Origin: Planctomycetota bacterium
GTDB lineage: Bacteria > Planctomycetota > JAJSAM01
Reading direction: 5' to 3'
Length of the DNA stretch: 64,000 nucleotides
Assembly (NCBI GenBank): GCA_024274785.1
Contig: JAJSAM010000033.1
Location: forward strand, 1-64,000
Shown: positions 54,301 through 63,015 of the stretch, one piece after another
How positions within the stretch are numbered: the stretch's first letter is position 1
How the letters are laid out: the number at the start of each line of letters is the position of its first letter
Position numbers and translations under genes: made by a program
Notes under the pieces: generated by a model
Databases searched by the model: none
What the model saw: only the letters and a program-made list of their open reading frames with translations
Told to the model about the DNA's origin: nothing

Positions 54301-57008
54301 ACGTCCGCGTCCGGCTTTGCGATGAAGAACGGGCCACCGGTCAGCAGCCGCAGCGGGCCGTCCCTCGTCCCGGTCATACCGGTGAAGGACTCCACCTGCT
54401 GCCGAAGATCGAGCACCTCGCGGTAGGCCCGGAGATAGCGGAGTTCTTTCGCCGCCAACCGCAGGATGACCGGCTTGGTGTGGTCATCAGCGCCCGAGTA
54501 CAGGTCGAACCTGGCGCCAGTGAAACTCGCCCGGAGCTCCTGCCAGACGATGTAGGCCCGATCCGCGGCCTTGTACTCCTCGGAGAACATCTTCGCCCGG
54601 ACCAGCTCCTCCAACTCGAGAGCCGACAGGGTCTGGTCCAGCTTGAACATGGCCTCGAGCAGGTTTCCGGAGAGCAGTCCCTCCTCGGCCTGTTTGCGTT
54701 CTTCCAGGCGATTGATCGTCTCCTTCGCCCACCACTTCTTCACCTGAAGCCAGCGCTTCTCCCACTTGCCGTCGATGAACGGCCGGAGCCTCGGTCCGAT
54801 GTCCTTGCGCTTCAGCATTTCATTGAACGCGACCAGGACCGGGTCGCTCCTGGCGATCGTCAGGCGCAGTACCGTCTCGACCGGAACAGAGCCGAGCGCC
54901 ACGCCGGTGTCCTCGAGGAGGAAGTCGGAGCGCGTGAGGATGGTGTCCCTGAAGGTCGTCCGTTCGAACTGCCAGCGGCCGAGCTTGATGTCCTCGAAGG
55001 TGTCCACCCCGAGGAGCTTGAACTTCGCCTGCTCGTAGAGTGCGGCGAGGATCGCATCCAGTTCGGACTGCCAGTGGTAGTCCACCGCCATCAGGGTGAG
55101 CTTCCCCGAGTAGCTGGCCGCCGCCCAATAGACGCCGAGCGATGGACAGATGCGACAGATGACCTCCCACGTGGCGAGCAGGACTTCACCCTTGACGACG
55201 TTCTCGAGGAACGGAACCCGGAAGCGGACGATCTCCGTGGCGAGCGCCGGCATGCCGCCGCTGCGGAAGGCGTCCCAGTAGGCGAGGGCTTCCTCCACGC
55301 CGCCCCACTTGTCGATGAGCGCGGAGGCCGCCCGAGATTTACGGTTGGCCTTCAGGTCCGCGTCGAGGAAGGCGTTCAACTGGCCGACCCGGGTGCGGCA
55401 GCGGTTGGCGAAGGCCAGGAGGATGGTCGTCTTCGAAAGCTCCGGCCGCTCCTGACGGATCCGGCCGGACAAGACCGCGTCGATGTCCTGCGCCAGCTTC
55501 TGAAGCTCCGGGTCCCTCGCCAGTTCGCCGCTGTCGTCCAGTTGCTTCGCGGCCTCGAGGGCGTCCCGGGCAGCCTCGGGGTCCTTTGTCGCGATGTGGT
55601 TCAGGGTGAGGATCGCCACCCGCCGCATGAAGCGATTGCCCTTCGAACTGACGAGAAAGTCCACCAGTTCGACCTGCAGGGCCTTGTTCTTTTGCAGTGG
55701 TTCGACGTAACCGCGGATGCCGGTAAGCCGCGACCCCAGCGTCTTCACTTTCTTGTACCGGCCTTCGTTCGCCTCGGTCGCCGCCACCACCCGCTTGCGG
55801 CTGTCGTCGTAGAGCGCCTTCAGACGCGCGGCCTCCTTCGGATTCCCGTTCTTCTCCGCGACCAGGATAGCCTGCTTCACCTTCGCCATCTCGGTCTGCA
55901 TGTTCACGAGTTCGATGTCGGTCAGCGCCGCGAAGACCTTGCCTACCGCGTCCTGGAAATTCGCGACGTTTTCCGGGGTGAGGTTCAGATCCTCGGGGGT
56001 GAAACTCGCCACGTCGTCCCGCAAGCCGTCGATGAGCGCCCGGAACTCCTTCGGGGGCAGGTCGACCCCCGCGGCCTTCAGGGACTTGCCGAGTTCGGCG
56101 TCGTCGATCTTGACCGCGAGCAGCGCCTTCTGCAGCCCCTTGGCGGTGCTGCGGAGGACATCCGGCTCGACGAAGAGCTGGTAGGCATCCTTCGTCAGCC
56201 CCTTCTCCGCCTTCTTCATGTGGTCCTGCAACTCGACGAAGCGCCTGGCCGCCTGGCCATCCTCCATCTCGATGCAGAGGTAAGTCTCCTTGGAGGCCGC
56301 GCCTTCGTGGAGCTTGACGAGCTTCTCGTTCGGCGTCAGGTTCTTCGTTTCACCCATGCGGTGCAGGGTCACGTCGAGCAGGTTCTCCGTCATGTAGCTC
56401 GGGCCGAGATCGATCTGCGCCGACGCCATCACCTGCTTGATCTTCTCGTGGAAGGCCTCCACGAGTTCCGGGGAACCCTGCATGTCGATGTCGCTGATGA
56501 TGCCGAGCCACTTGGCGCTGTTCGGCTTCGTTCCGGTGGCGATGACGATCGGCATCTTCGGCTTCCGGCCGGCCCGCTTCGCCTCGTAGTTCACCTTCTC
56601 CTTGAGATAGAGGGCGATCGGGGCGACGTACCGTTGCCCGTAGGTCAGGCTGTACTTCCTGATCTTCCCGCGGAGGTCGGCCCGGGCGACCTTCTTCTGT
56701 TCGGGCGTCATGTTGGGGTCGCGGCGGATCTGGTCACGCCGCCCCCGCCAGAACTGCTCGAAGCGCTTCCTGCTCTTCAGGTAGTTCTTCACGACGGCCT
56801 GGCACTCGACGTCGGTCGTCGGCGTCTTCCCCACCTGCCCGCCGGTGGGCCACCCTTCCGCGGAGAGCTGGGCGGCGTTCTGCTTGAGATGGGCCTGAAA
56901 CGCCGCGTCCTGGGCATGCAGCAGCCCCGGAACGAGCACAAACAGCGCAAGGAAGGAGCAAAGCGTGGCGCCGCGAAGGAGCCGTGATGCCGAAAGGTGC
57001 CCGATCAT
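51387..57008 (-). CDS. Giant exported multidomain protein with carboxypeptidase-regulatory-like modules
   Basis: A 1873-residue protein from the ATG at 57,008 (GAGGA upstream; a TTG lies 12 bases earlier). A signal peptide (about 1-32, ending LLHAQ) leads into about 1000 residues of charged helices. These include RMRRQHLKRIEGLYAKF and many Lys/Leu/Glu repeats, likely an elongated helical scaffold. Residues about 1046-1640 hold around seven carboxypeptidase-regulatory or Ig-like β modules (such as VTVVDDAGRAVPGAEVELPG, VRVFDDQGQLIPGAYVSID and LSVEVRSPSGALYHSG). A proline linker (PPSPPPPPPQ) near 1655 and a β-rich C-terminal domain of about 210 residues close it. I know no homologue by name. 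It could be a surface fibre or envelope spanner; that is inference from its shape. Confidence 0.78.
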   Translation of the reverse strand: MIGHLSASRLLRGATLCSFLALFVLVPGLLHAQDAAFQAHLKQNAAQLSAEGWPTGGQVGKTPTTDVECQAVVKNYLKSRKRFEQFWRGRRDQIRRDPNMTPEQKKVARADLRGKIRKYSLTYGQRYVAPIALYLKEKVNYEAKRAGRKPKMPIVIATGTKPNSAKWLGIISDIDMQGSPELVEAFHEKIKQVMASAQIDLGPSYMTENLLDVTLHRMGETKNLTPNEKLVKLHEGAASKETYLCIEMEDGQAARRFVELQDHMKKAEKGLTKDAYQLFVEPDVLRSTAKGLQKALLAVKIDDAELGKSLKAAGVDLPPKEFRALIDGLRDDVASFTPEDLNLTPENVANFQDAVGKVFAALTDIELVNMQTEMAKVKQAILVAEKNGNPKEAARLKALYDDSRKRVVAATEANEGRYKKVKTLGSRLTGIRGYVEPLQKNKALQVELVDFLVSSKGNRFMRRVAILTLNHIATKDPEAARDALEAAKQLDDSGELARDPELQKLAQDIDAVLSGRIRQERPELSKTTILLAFANRCRTRVGQLNAFLDADLKANRKSRAASALIDKWGGVEEALAYWDAFRSGGMPALATEIVRFRVPFLENVVKGEVLLATWEVICRICPSLGVYWAAASYSGKLTLMAVDYHWQSELDAILAALYEQAKFKLLGVDTFEDIKLGRWQFERTTFRDTILTRSDFLLEDTGVALGSVPVETVLRLTIARSDPVLVAFNEMLKRKDIGPRLRPFIDGKWEKRWLQVKKWWAKETINRLEERKQAEEGLLSGNLLEAMFKLDQTLSALELEELVRAKMFSEEYKAADRAYIVWQELRASFTGARFDLYSGADDHTKPVILRLAAKELRYLRAYREVLDLRQQVESFTGMTGTRDGPLRLLTGGPFFIAKPDADVQAARSFLLRVQQATPGIEARLLGIKGKFVEDAALDTGYDRRMRADLVRELAWEQGWGVAHRTLAAHYQPDDWDVVRDYYSVLFNHESWKLLFLGMVDQAVAEVRRLARQYLLSQTTSRMRRQHLKRIEGLYAKFTAHYAGEVAGRVRVLVRRQDGQTRTNQPIAGAGVTWVATGQGARESAPGTYDFSGLPPGYVRILVVAEGFSAPDGNPAGTVEVTLPELVTGPMPTATVYLVADDLAVRGHVIDDRDGAVPWAVLSLRRQGGPWAAQRAAVNVSGTFIFVPVLPANYLLAANARGFLPVADIPIKVDLPTRAGGGPTPFTIQFEPILTTVGITVVDDAGRAVPGAEVELPGQAALSDGRGRVVFGEVRPSRDAFLIVRKKGYASVRQKMVILPERAPSRIEQRIELIGGVELTVRVHDVETNTPIDAATVAVSYEGEVASAATDKEGLATFKNLRPGFVYLTVSGKGFLPRDNVEVLLRDDLGKKPEFVSIGVEMGMKVNVRVFDDQGQLIPGAYVSIDDGLDRFAPTGTSVLVPVKAGPHLIRAKARGFNEVTVDYNAVPTKRTEETIAISLHPGISLSVEVRSPSGALYHSGCMIRLIRNGQIAATARGPVNTFAGLEPGQYMVGAVAPGESMSVAGPVMLTEVPNAATLVVTLGITTSLRVMVKAAPGSPYPLPAEVTVRLVGQGREMVGIGSRVQFDNLVSGSYGARASAPGFKPGGRAVMLSPRALGQIFGTTIVLEPSRAAPPSPPPPPPQGASILDEIIRSQLIVFSLDVPVWMQWSSTTEGAGTSDTVESFSAGLSGTVSWIGRTFTLLYVERQNETGSIYDERTELKGTLSPDGRTIVDLTFTMSVRGSRTTWQTFREIPGEPKIEPELDTERTWRMQQRVVMRNLSLTGGGNSTFAFDLKGAPIMKALISASSSAHDQTKSHSGFSSDQQSSRSITGLRWPGHEDSAKLKLLFGNQR

Positions 57009-57447
57009 GTGTGTCCTCAAAGAAGGTGTCGGGGAAGTCTACCCCACTCAACTCATCGGCAAGGGGAAGCCGATCTCTCAGCGTTCGATTTCTCTCTTGA
57101 GGGATCCCGGTTCGCGGGCCCCATGCAGCAGCCCTCGAATCCCGAAGTTATTCTTGCGCGAGCCCTGAGTGCGCACGATGACCGAAAGAAGAACCGCACC
57201 GTCTGGTTCGAAGAGTACTTGCGGCTCCTCCGCAAGGGCTCCCAGTCTCCGGTGTGATACTGGGCGGCAGAATCATTCCACCGGACTCTGAACATTCGAC
57301 CCGGAGCAATATCGTGCTCGATCGGGCGTCATGCTTCGCCTGATCCTGCCTCTGAATAGCGCAAGCCTCAGCCGGATTCCGGGCGCCAGCCCTGTTGGCG
57401 GTCCGCCCCCGGATCACGTGGCGCCGCATGCCAAAGATGAGTTGCTG
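57009..57447. other. Non-coding gap upstream of the giant gene
   Basis: This gap carries the giant gene's promoter region (minus strand), a partial copy of the dispersed repeat (57,116-57,168) and a perfect 7-bp hairpin at 57,218-57,236 (CTTGCGG, 5-base loop, CCGCAAG). No coding frame is supported. Confidence 0.45.
57116..57168 (-). repeat. Partial dispersed repeat, copy 5 (outer end only)
   Basis: The reverse complement of the outer end of copies 1 and 2: GCAGCAGCCCTCGAATCCCG, then AAGTTATTCTTGCGCGAGCCC. Copy 1 ends with the same TTATTCTTGCGCGAGCCC, so this sequence occurs at both ends of the element, as an inverted terminus should. The core and the other end are missing. Confidence 0.65.
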
Positions 57448-57727
57448 TCACGAATTCCCGCCTACCTGAAGCGGCGGGCGAGGTTCAGACCGTAAGCGGC
57501 GTAGTGGTCGCGCGTGCTGAGGCGCCACTGGTCGCTCAGCCACTGATTGAAGACCGGGCAGGCGTGGCGACGCCCCGCGCAGCCGCATACTCGCGCACCG
57601 CGTACTTGTCCTGGAGGGTGACCCACAGTCCGCGGTGATCGAAGCGCATTCTCCACCGCACCTTGGCGGCAAAATCCACTCCTGGACGCGGAAGCACGAA
57701 CCACGCCACCGGTACTTCACCTCCCAC
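57448..57727 (-). pseudogene. Decayed gene fragment, possibly ATP-grasp-like
   Basis: Two overlapping minus-strand frames, needing one frameshift to join, read KVRWRMRFDHRGLWVTLQDK, then YAVREYAAARGVATPA, and finally FNQWLSDQWRLSTRDHYAAY followed by GLNLARRFR before a stop. The first part loosely recalls the start of TupA-like ATP-grasp proteins (‘R-M-x-x-D-R-R-P-L…DK-x-x-V-R-[DE]-Y’). The second part is not something I recognise. Codon use fits local genes. The fragment has no good start and is too short to work. Confidence 0.35.
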
Positions 57728-57810
57728 CCGAATTCCGCGGCCCCCGACTCGCTTCCAGTCGGGTCATTCGTTGCAAGTCTACCCCACTCACCTCACCGGG
57801 TCGATGAGGA

Positions 57811-60800
57811 CTACTTGACTTCAATCGCGAGGTCCGTCGTGCCTCCCACGGCGATGCGGGCCGAGCCGACGCCTACGCGCCCGTCCGGGGCGGTGGCGGT
57901 TACCCGATACGTGCCGGCCGGGAGGTGTTCGCGGGTGTGGCTGCCGTCCTCGCCGGTCTTGCGAGACGGCGCGCCGGTCATCATGCCTTCCTGGGTCAAG
58001 TGGTGGGCGACCTCGATGCCTGCCTCGTCGAAAGTGCGGATCACCGCGCCGGCCACGGGGCCACCGGCCGCGGTGACCACGATCGAAAACGTTCCGCCGG
58101 TGTCCACGGCGATCTCGACATCCATCTCCCCCTGGACGTCGATCACCTTCATCGCCGACGCGAGCCCCTTCGGCTGGGCCAGGATCCGCCAGGTGCCGCG
58201 CGGAAGGTTCAGGATTGCAGTACCGGTGGTGTCCGACTCCGGCAGGTTGTCCTCCATCACCAGGAGGCGGCGGCCCTTTCCGTCGAAGATCAGGATCGGT
58301 GAACCCGCCACCGCCTCGCCCTCGGCGTCGGTGACCCGGACCGTAACGGCAAACCCGGGCGTAAGGACGACCCGGAGCGGCTGCCCCGGCTTGTCGCTGA
58401 TAACCAGGTCGTCGATCACCGCGGGGGCCAGATCGGGGGCGAAGACCTGCAGCAGCACCGGCCCCTTGGCCGCCGTATCGATCTCGAACACGCCGTCTTC
58501 GCCGGAAGTGAACTGGCCCTTCATCAAGCCGAGGATGTCGAAGAGCGAGGTGGCCGGCACCGCCGACCGCACCGGGTCGGTGAGCATCAGCTTCGCCCCC
58601 ACCACAACAGCCCCGGTGTCGCCACGAACGACCGTGCCGGCGAACACACCATCGGGAAGATCAAGGTCCTGTTCGAGCACGCCGCCCTCTTCGGAGACCT
58701 CGAGCCCCATGCTGGTCCCCATGTCGCCGCCCATCGACCCGGAGAAGATGCGGTAGGCACCCGGTTCCAGGTCGGCCACGTCGAAGTCGCCTTCCTTGCC
58801 CGTGGTGACCATTCTGAAACTGGACATGAGTTCGGCCATCCCGCCTTCGATATCCGCTTTCATGAAGATGAGCATGCGCCCCGCCGCCGGACGACCGTGA
58901 TCGAGCAGGCGTCCCTTCAGCCGGGTCTTCTTCGCGGACGCGGCGCCGCCGAACGTAACGAAGACCTCCCGGCCCTCCACGACGACGACCGACTGGGTGT
59001 TCGCACCGAAGCCGAAGCCTCCGCCGCCACCCGTCTGCATCTTCATGAGCATGAGCGTCTGCGGGCCCGCGGGTACGTTCTCGATGACGAACTCGCCGTT
59101 GGCATCCGTCGTCGTCATGTTCCCGAACATGTTCGAGCCGGAGCCGCTCATGACCATCTGCCCGGACATCGGTTCGCCGTGCTCGTCGAGCACCACACCG
59201 CGGATCGTACCGCCCATGAAGAGTTCGATGCGGACTTCGCCGCTGTACGGAACCGGCACTCCCTCGAGGGTGGAATCCGCGAAATCGCCGGCGGACGCTT
59301 CGAGGTCGTAGATCCCCTTCACCAGACCCTTCAGCGTGAACCGTCCTTCCGGATCGCACGTTGCCGAGCGACCGACGGGCCCGTCCGCGGAGACTGTTGC
59401 GCCTGAGATGAAGCTGCCATCACTTGCGGCGACGACGACACCGGAGAGGGTCTCGCCGCGCCGCAGACTGATCGCAACGCCGGTGGTCGGGCTACCCGAC
59501 TGGACCGTAACCCCCGCGTGATCCTCCGGCAGGTGCTCGTCGGAACTTACGGAGACGGTCAGGTCGCCGGGGCTCACGGATCCCAGGTTGAACCGTCCCT
59601 CTTCGCCGGTGGTCGTACTCCCGCTGGTACTGTCGCTCGCCCGGACCATGGCCCCCGAAACCGGCTCGCCCGTTTCACCGTCGATCACCCGACCGGAGAT
59701 CGAACCGGTCAGCTCGAGAGTGACCACCAGATCGCTCTTGCCGGGCTTGATACCGTTGACGAACTTCTTCGAATAGCCGGCCTTTTCGACTGTCAGGTGG
59801 ACCGTCCCCTCGCCCAGGCCAAACATCGTGAAGACGCCGTCCTCCGTCGTCTCCGCCTTGCCGCTCCAGTCTCCGATGAGCATCTGTTGCTTGATGTTGG
59901 CGGTGTCCGGGGGAGACACCTCCGCGATGGCGCTGATCTTCACGCCCAGGAGGGGCATCCCTTTGCCATCCACAACCTTGCCGCTGATGGCCAGGCCGGG
60001 GTCGAGGACGACCTCGATGATCGTCGTCTCCGGAACCTGGACGGCGATCTGCTTCCTGATGAATGGCCGGTAGCCGTCCGCGATGAGGGAAAGCAGGTAA
60101 GTACCGGTTTCCAGACCGGGGACGCGGTACTGGCCATCCTCATCCGAACCGGGGTGGTCGTCCTCCCCCGTCCCCATCATCACCAGATCGGCCATGTCGA
60201 ACTCAAGACTCTCCTCTATGGCCACCGCCCGGGCGCCGGCGATCGGCTGTCCGTCAGGCCCCACCACGCGGCCGGCGATGACCCCGCCGGGGCGAAGCCG
60301 GACATCGGGAGCGATCACCCGCTCGCCCAGCCGATAGCGAATGCCCTCGGGGGTCTCCTCGAGGTACTCCACGTGCCGGATCGAGAGTCCGACTTTGCCT
60401 TCGCGGGGTGCCTCGAGGAAGTACCGGCCACCCTCGTCCGTCGTGTCGAAGGTCATGCTCATCAGGTTCGTGATGACCCGAACCCGGGCGCCGGCGAGCG
60501 GCTCGCCCCCGGGATCGAATACCCGGCCGGTGAGCCCGGTCTGGCCCTTGATGACCAGCGGCTCCTCGAGCAACCATTCTTCATCGCGCGTAAGGTCAAG
60601 ATCGAGAGTCGCGCTCTCGTAGCCGTTCGCCCTGGCGAGAACCCGGACCTCGGCACCGGTGCCGACATCCGGGAGGACGAAGCCGCCTTCCACGTCGGTC
60701 AGCGTGGAAGCGAGACCGGCGGTGACCACCACGCCGGGCACGGTAGCCCCCTGGTCGTCCTGGACCAACCCGCGAATGGTGCAGGCCGGCGTGAGCTTCA

Positions 60801-61302
60801 AGACCAGGTCGCGGGTGCCTCGCCTCACGTCCGCTTCCATGACGCTGCCGAATCCGGCGCGGTCGGCGCGGACCGCAAAGGGCCCCGCCTCGCTGGTGGT
60901 GAAGACGAAGGCGCCGTCTTCACCCGCGGTCACCAGGCCCACCCGCGCCGTGCCGCCTCCACCTTCGAAGGAGACGGAGGATGACATTCCGCCGCTCCCC
61001 ATCCGCAGGTTGAAGTTCCGCGAGACAGGCTCATCGCCCCGATCAACGGAGAGGGTGACCATCGCCCCGACCACCGGCTGACCGGCCGGATCGACGACGC
61101 GGCCGGCCACCTCTCCAGTGGTGATCGCCGGGCGGTCGCGAAGCGGCGGCGGTTCGCCGATCTCCTCCTCGTCGGGCTTCGTCACCGGCCCGCCGTCACC
61201 GGAACCGATCCCGGTGGGCGAACTCTGCATGGTGACGACCGCGGCGAGAACGGCCAAACCGGCAAGGGCCAGCACTGAGAGGAGAAGCATGTTCCGGGAC
61301 AT
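57811..61302 (-). CDS. Exported protein of about twelve carboxypeptidase-regulatory-like modules
   Basis: A 1163-residue protein from the ATG at 61,302, chosen because MLLLSVLALAGLAVLAAVV follows as an N-terminal membrane segment. The rest is a string of β-sandwich modules. The recognisable openings in order are GEVAGRVVDPAGQPVVGA, TIRGLVQDDQGATVPGV, GLTGRVFDPGGEPLAGA, VIAGRVVGPDGQPIAGA, AISGKVVDGKGMPLLGV, SISGRVIDGETGEPVSGA, TLSGVVVAASDGSFISGA, TIRGVVLDEHGEPMSGQ, LKGRLLDHGRPAAGRM, VFAGTVVRGDTGAVVVGA, VTVRVTDAEGEAVAGS and FSIVVTAAGGPVAGAV. Repeats of this kind make long rods on cell surfaces. The gene lies on the same strand as the other giant gene but 800 bases apart. Nothing suggests an enzyme. 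Confidence 0.82.
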   Translation of the reverse strand: MSRNMLLLSVLALAGLAVLAAVVTMQSSPTGIGSGDGGPVTKPDEEEIGEPPPLRDRPAITTGEVAGRVVDPAGQPVVGAMVTLSVDRGDEPVSRNFNLRMGSGGMSSSVSFEGGGGTARVGLVTAGEDGAFVFTTSEAGPFAVRADRAGFGSVMEADVRRGTRDLVLKLTPACTIRGLVQDDQGATVPGVVVTAGLASTLTDVEGGFVLPDVGTGAEVRVLARANGYESATLDLDLTRDEEWLLEEPLVIKGQTGLTGRVFDPGGEPLAGARVRVITNLMSMTFDTTDEGGRYFLEAPREGKVGLSIRHVEYLEETPEGIRYRLGERVIAPDVRLRPGGVIAGRVVGPDGQPIAGARAVAIEESLEFDMADLVMMGTGEDDHPGSDEDGQYRVPGLETGTYLLSLIADGYRPFIRKQIAVQVPETTIIEVVLDPGLAISGKVVDGKGMPLLGVKISAIAEVSPPDTANIKQQMLIGDWSGKAETTEDGVFTMFGLGEGTVHLTVEKAGYSKKFVNGIKPGKSDLVVTLELTGSISGRVIDGETGEPVSGAMVRASDSTSGSTTTGEEGRFNLGSVSPGDLTVSVSSDEHLPEDHAGVTVQSGSPTTGVAISLRRGETLSGVVVAASDGSFISGATVSADGPVGRSATCDPEGRFTLKGLVKGIYDLEASAGDFADSTLEGVPVPYSGEVRIELFMGGTIRGVVLDEHGEPMSGQMVMSGSGSNMFGNMTTTDANGEFVIENVPAGPQTLMLMKMQTGGGGGFGFGANTQSVVVVEGREVFVTFGGAASAKKTRLKGRLLDHGRPAAGRMLIFMKADIEGGMAELMSSFRMVTTGKEGDFDVADLEPGAYRIFSGSMGGDMGTSMGLEVSEEGGVLEQDLDLPDGVFAGTVVRGDTGAVVVGAKLMLTDPVRSAVPATSLFDILGLMKGQFTSGEDGVFEIDTAAKGPVLLQVFAPDLAPAVIDDLVISDKPGQPLRVVLTPGFAVTVRVTDAEGEAVAGSPILIFDGKGRRLLVMEDNLPESDTTGTAILNLPRGTWRILAQPKGLASAMKVIDVQGEMDVEIAVDTGGTFSIVVTAAGGPVAGAVIRTFDEAGIEVAHHLTQEGMMTGAPSRKTGEDGSHTREHLPAGTYRVTATAPDGRVGVGSARIAVGGTTDLAIEVK

Positions 61303-61448
61303 GGGCGCATTCCTTTGACGGGGGGACCCCGGGCCGATCACTCATCTTATTACGAACCGACGGTTCAGAGTTACAGCAGGAAGGCTGTGGAAATTCTTTT
61401 GACGGAAAAGCCACTCGCTCTAGATTTGTCCGTCCTGCCGAACAATGA

Positions 61449-61523
61449 GCGGGTGTAGCTCAGTGGTAGAGCACAACGTTGCCAACGTTGTTGTCGTCGG
61501 TTCGACTCCGATCACCCGCTCCA
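61449..61523 (+). tRNA. tRNA-Gly (anticodon GCC), CCA encoded
   Basis: It starts GCGGGTGTAGCTCAGTGG and ends CACCCGC-T-CCA, with a perfect acceptor stem. The anticodon arm CAACG-TTGCCAA-CGTTG gives GCC. The T-arm TCGGTTCGACTCCGA is canonical. The 3' CCA is encoded. It stands alone, about 150 bases upstream of the divergent giant gene. Confidence 0.97.
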
Positions 61524-61534
61524 CCTCCCTTGGG

Positions 61535-61571
61535 GTCAGGTCTGACATTTGTCCTGAGTCGGACATTTTTT
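61535..61571 (+). terminator. REP-like double hairpin with T-run after tRNA-Gly
   Basis: GTCAG-GT-CTGAC (61,535-61,546) is followed by TGTCC-TGAGTC-GGACA and six T (61,550-61,571). The second part has the form of an intrinsic terminator for the tRNA. The sequence TTGGGGTCAGGTCTGACA is one I associate with REP elements handled by IS200-like (RAYT) transposases in other bacteria; that link is from memory. A reverse relative of the 98-bp repeat's inner motif lies at about 61,578-61,600. Confidence 0.5.
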
Positions 61572-61612
61572 GCACGCCTCGATTCTCGCTTCGCTCGAAT
61601 CTCGCCTGCTGC

Positions 61613-62074
61613 TCAGGAGCGGGGGGAGCCTCGGCGGATTTGCTGGATCACCTGGTCCAGTTGCTGCAGGAACTTGGATCTGTCCCGCTGCGTCAGCGGC
61701 AGCGGGCCTCCGGTGATCTCCCCGGCGCCCCGCAGGTCCTCCATCAGGTCCCGCGTGGCGAGGGCCGAGCCGACGTTGTCCTCCGTGAACGGCTTGCCCG
61801 TCGGGCTGAGCACCCGCGCTCCGGACTTCACACAGCGGCTCGCGAGCGGGATATCGGCAGTGATGACGATGTCGCCCGGCTGCGCGCGTTCCGCGATCCA
61901 GTCGTCCGCGGCGTCGCTGGCGTCGCCCACGACCTCGAGCCGGATCCCCTGTTGATGAGGCACACGCATCCAGGAATTCGCGACCAGGGTCACTTCGAGG
62001 CGGCATCGCGCGGCCACCCGGTAGATCTCCGGTTTGACCGGGCAGGCATCGGCGTCGACGTAGATGTGCAGCAC
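61613..62074 (-). CDS. UPF0178/YaiI-YqxD family protein
   Basis: A 153-residue protein starting with GTG at 62,074, two bases after the rmlA stop, so they form one operon. It opens LHIYVDADACPVKPEI, the family signature with two aspartates, then LVANSWMRVPHQQGI and DIVITADIPLASRCV with further acidic residues, and DRSKFLQQLDQVIQ at the end. This is a PIN-like domain of about 150 residues in which acidic residues could bind metal. Function is not settled in any organism I know. The coupling to a sugar-nucleotide gene is probably not functional. Confidence 0.9.
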   Translation of the reverse strand: MLHIYVDADACPVKPEIYRVAARCRLEVTLVANSWMRVPHQQGIRLEVVGDASDAADDWIAERAQPGDIVITADIPLASRCVKSGARVLSPTGKPFTEDNVGSALATRDLMEDLRGAGEITGGPLPLTQRDRSKFLQQLDQVIQQIRRGSPRS

Positions 62075-62076
62075 TC

Positions 62077-62979
62077 TCAGGTGTTCCGATCTGCCAGCAG
62101 TTCCCGGAGATAGGCGCCGTAGTCATTGCGAAGCGGTTCGGCGATGGCGGCCAGTTGCTCGGCATCGATGAAACCCTTCAGGAATGCGACTTCCTCGATA
62201 CAGGCGATCTTGAGTCCCTGCCGATGCTCCACGGTCTGGACGAAGTTGCCGGCCTGCACCAGGGACTCATGCGTGCCGGTGTCGAGCCAGGCGAAACCGC
62301 GGCCCAGGGGCTCGACACAAAGCCTCCCGCGACGCATGTACTCGGCGTTGACGTCGGTGATCTCCAACTCACCACGGGGCGACGGCGCCAGGCCGGCGGC
62401 GATGTCCACTACCTCGTTGTCGTAGAAGTAGAGCCCGACCACCGCGAGGTTCGACTTCGGATGATCCGGTTTCTCCTCGATGGAGACCGCCCTGCCCTCG
62501 GCGTCCCGCTCCACGATGCCGTAGCGATTGGGGTCCTTTACCTGGTAGGCGAAAATCGTCGCGCCCGAGGCCCGGGAAGAGGCGCGGGCGAGCAGCGCCT
62601 GAAAGCCCTGCCCGTAGAAGATGTTGTCGCCGAGCACCAGGGCGCAGTGATCCTCACCGATGAACTCCCGCCCCAGGATGAACGCCTGCGCCAGGCCGTC
62701 GGGGCTCGGCTGCTCCACGTAGCTGATCGTAAGCCCGATCCGGCGGCCGTCGCCGAGGAGTCGCTGATACCCGGGCAGATCCACCGGAGTGGAGATGATC
62801 AGAATGTCGCGGATACCCGCCAGCATCAGCGTCGACAGCGGGTAGTAGATCATCGGCTTGTCGTAGACCGGCAGGAGCTGCTTGCTCACCGCGTTCGTCA
62901 CCGGGTAGAGGCGGGTGCCGGACCCGCCGGCGAGGATGATCCCCTTCGAACAGACTGATGTCTCGGACATGGGTGGCAT
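62077..62979 (-). CDS. rmlA: Glucose-1-phosphate thymidylyltransferase (RmlA/RfbA)
   Basis: A 300-residue protein from the ATG at 62,979; a second ATG at 62,970 is equally possible. The nucleotide-binding start is [20 protein letters not shown] and the substrate loop is [16 protein letters not shown]. Further on are [41 protein letters not shown] and [12 protein letters not shown], all hallmarks of RmlA. It makes dTDP-glucose from dTTP and glucose-1-phosphate, the first step to dTDP-rhamnose for surface polysaccharide. rmlB, rmlC and rmlD are not in the window. It follows the ParA gene on the same strand after a 36-base gap. Confidence 0.95.
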   Translation of the reverse strand: MPPMSETSVCSKGIILAGGSGTRLYPVTNAVSKQLLPVYDKPMIYYPLSTLMLAGIRDILIISTPVDLPGYQRLLGDGRRIGLTISYVEQPSPDGLAQAFILGREFIGEDHCALVLGDNIFYGQGFQALLARASSRASGATIFAYQVKDPNRYGIVERDAEGRAVSIEEKPDHPKSNLAVVGLYFYDNEVVDIAAGLAPSPRGELEITDVNAEYMRRGRLCVEPLGRGFAWLDTGTHESLVQAGNFVQTVEHRQGLKIACIEEVAFLKGFIDAEQLAAIAEPLRNDYGAYLRELLADRNT

Positions 62980-63015
62980 CGTCCTACCCTCCACGGTCTT
63001 CGGCAAGGTTTCGGT

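Noticed and set aside
54045..56987. 980-codon plus-strand frame opposite the giant exported protein
   Set aside because: Third-position bias of the real gene keeps the antisense frame open. The translation has no signal peptide or motif.
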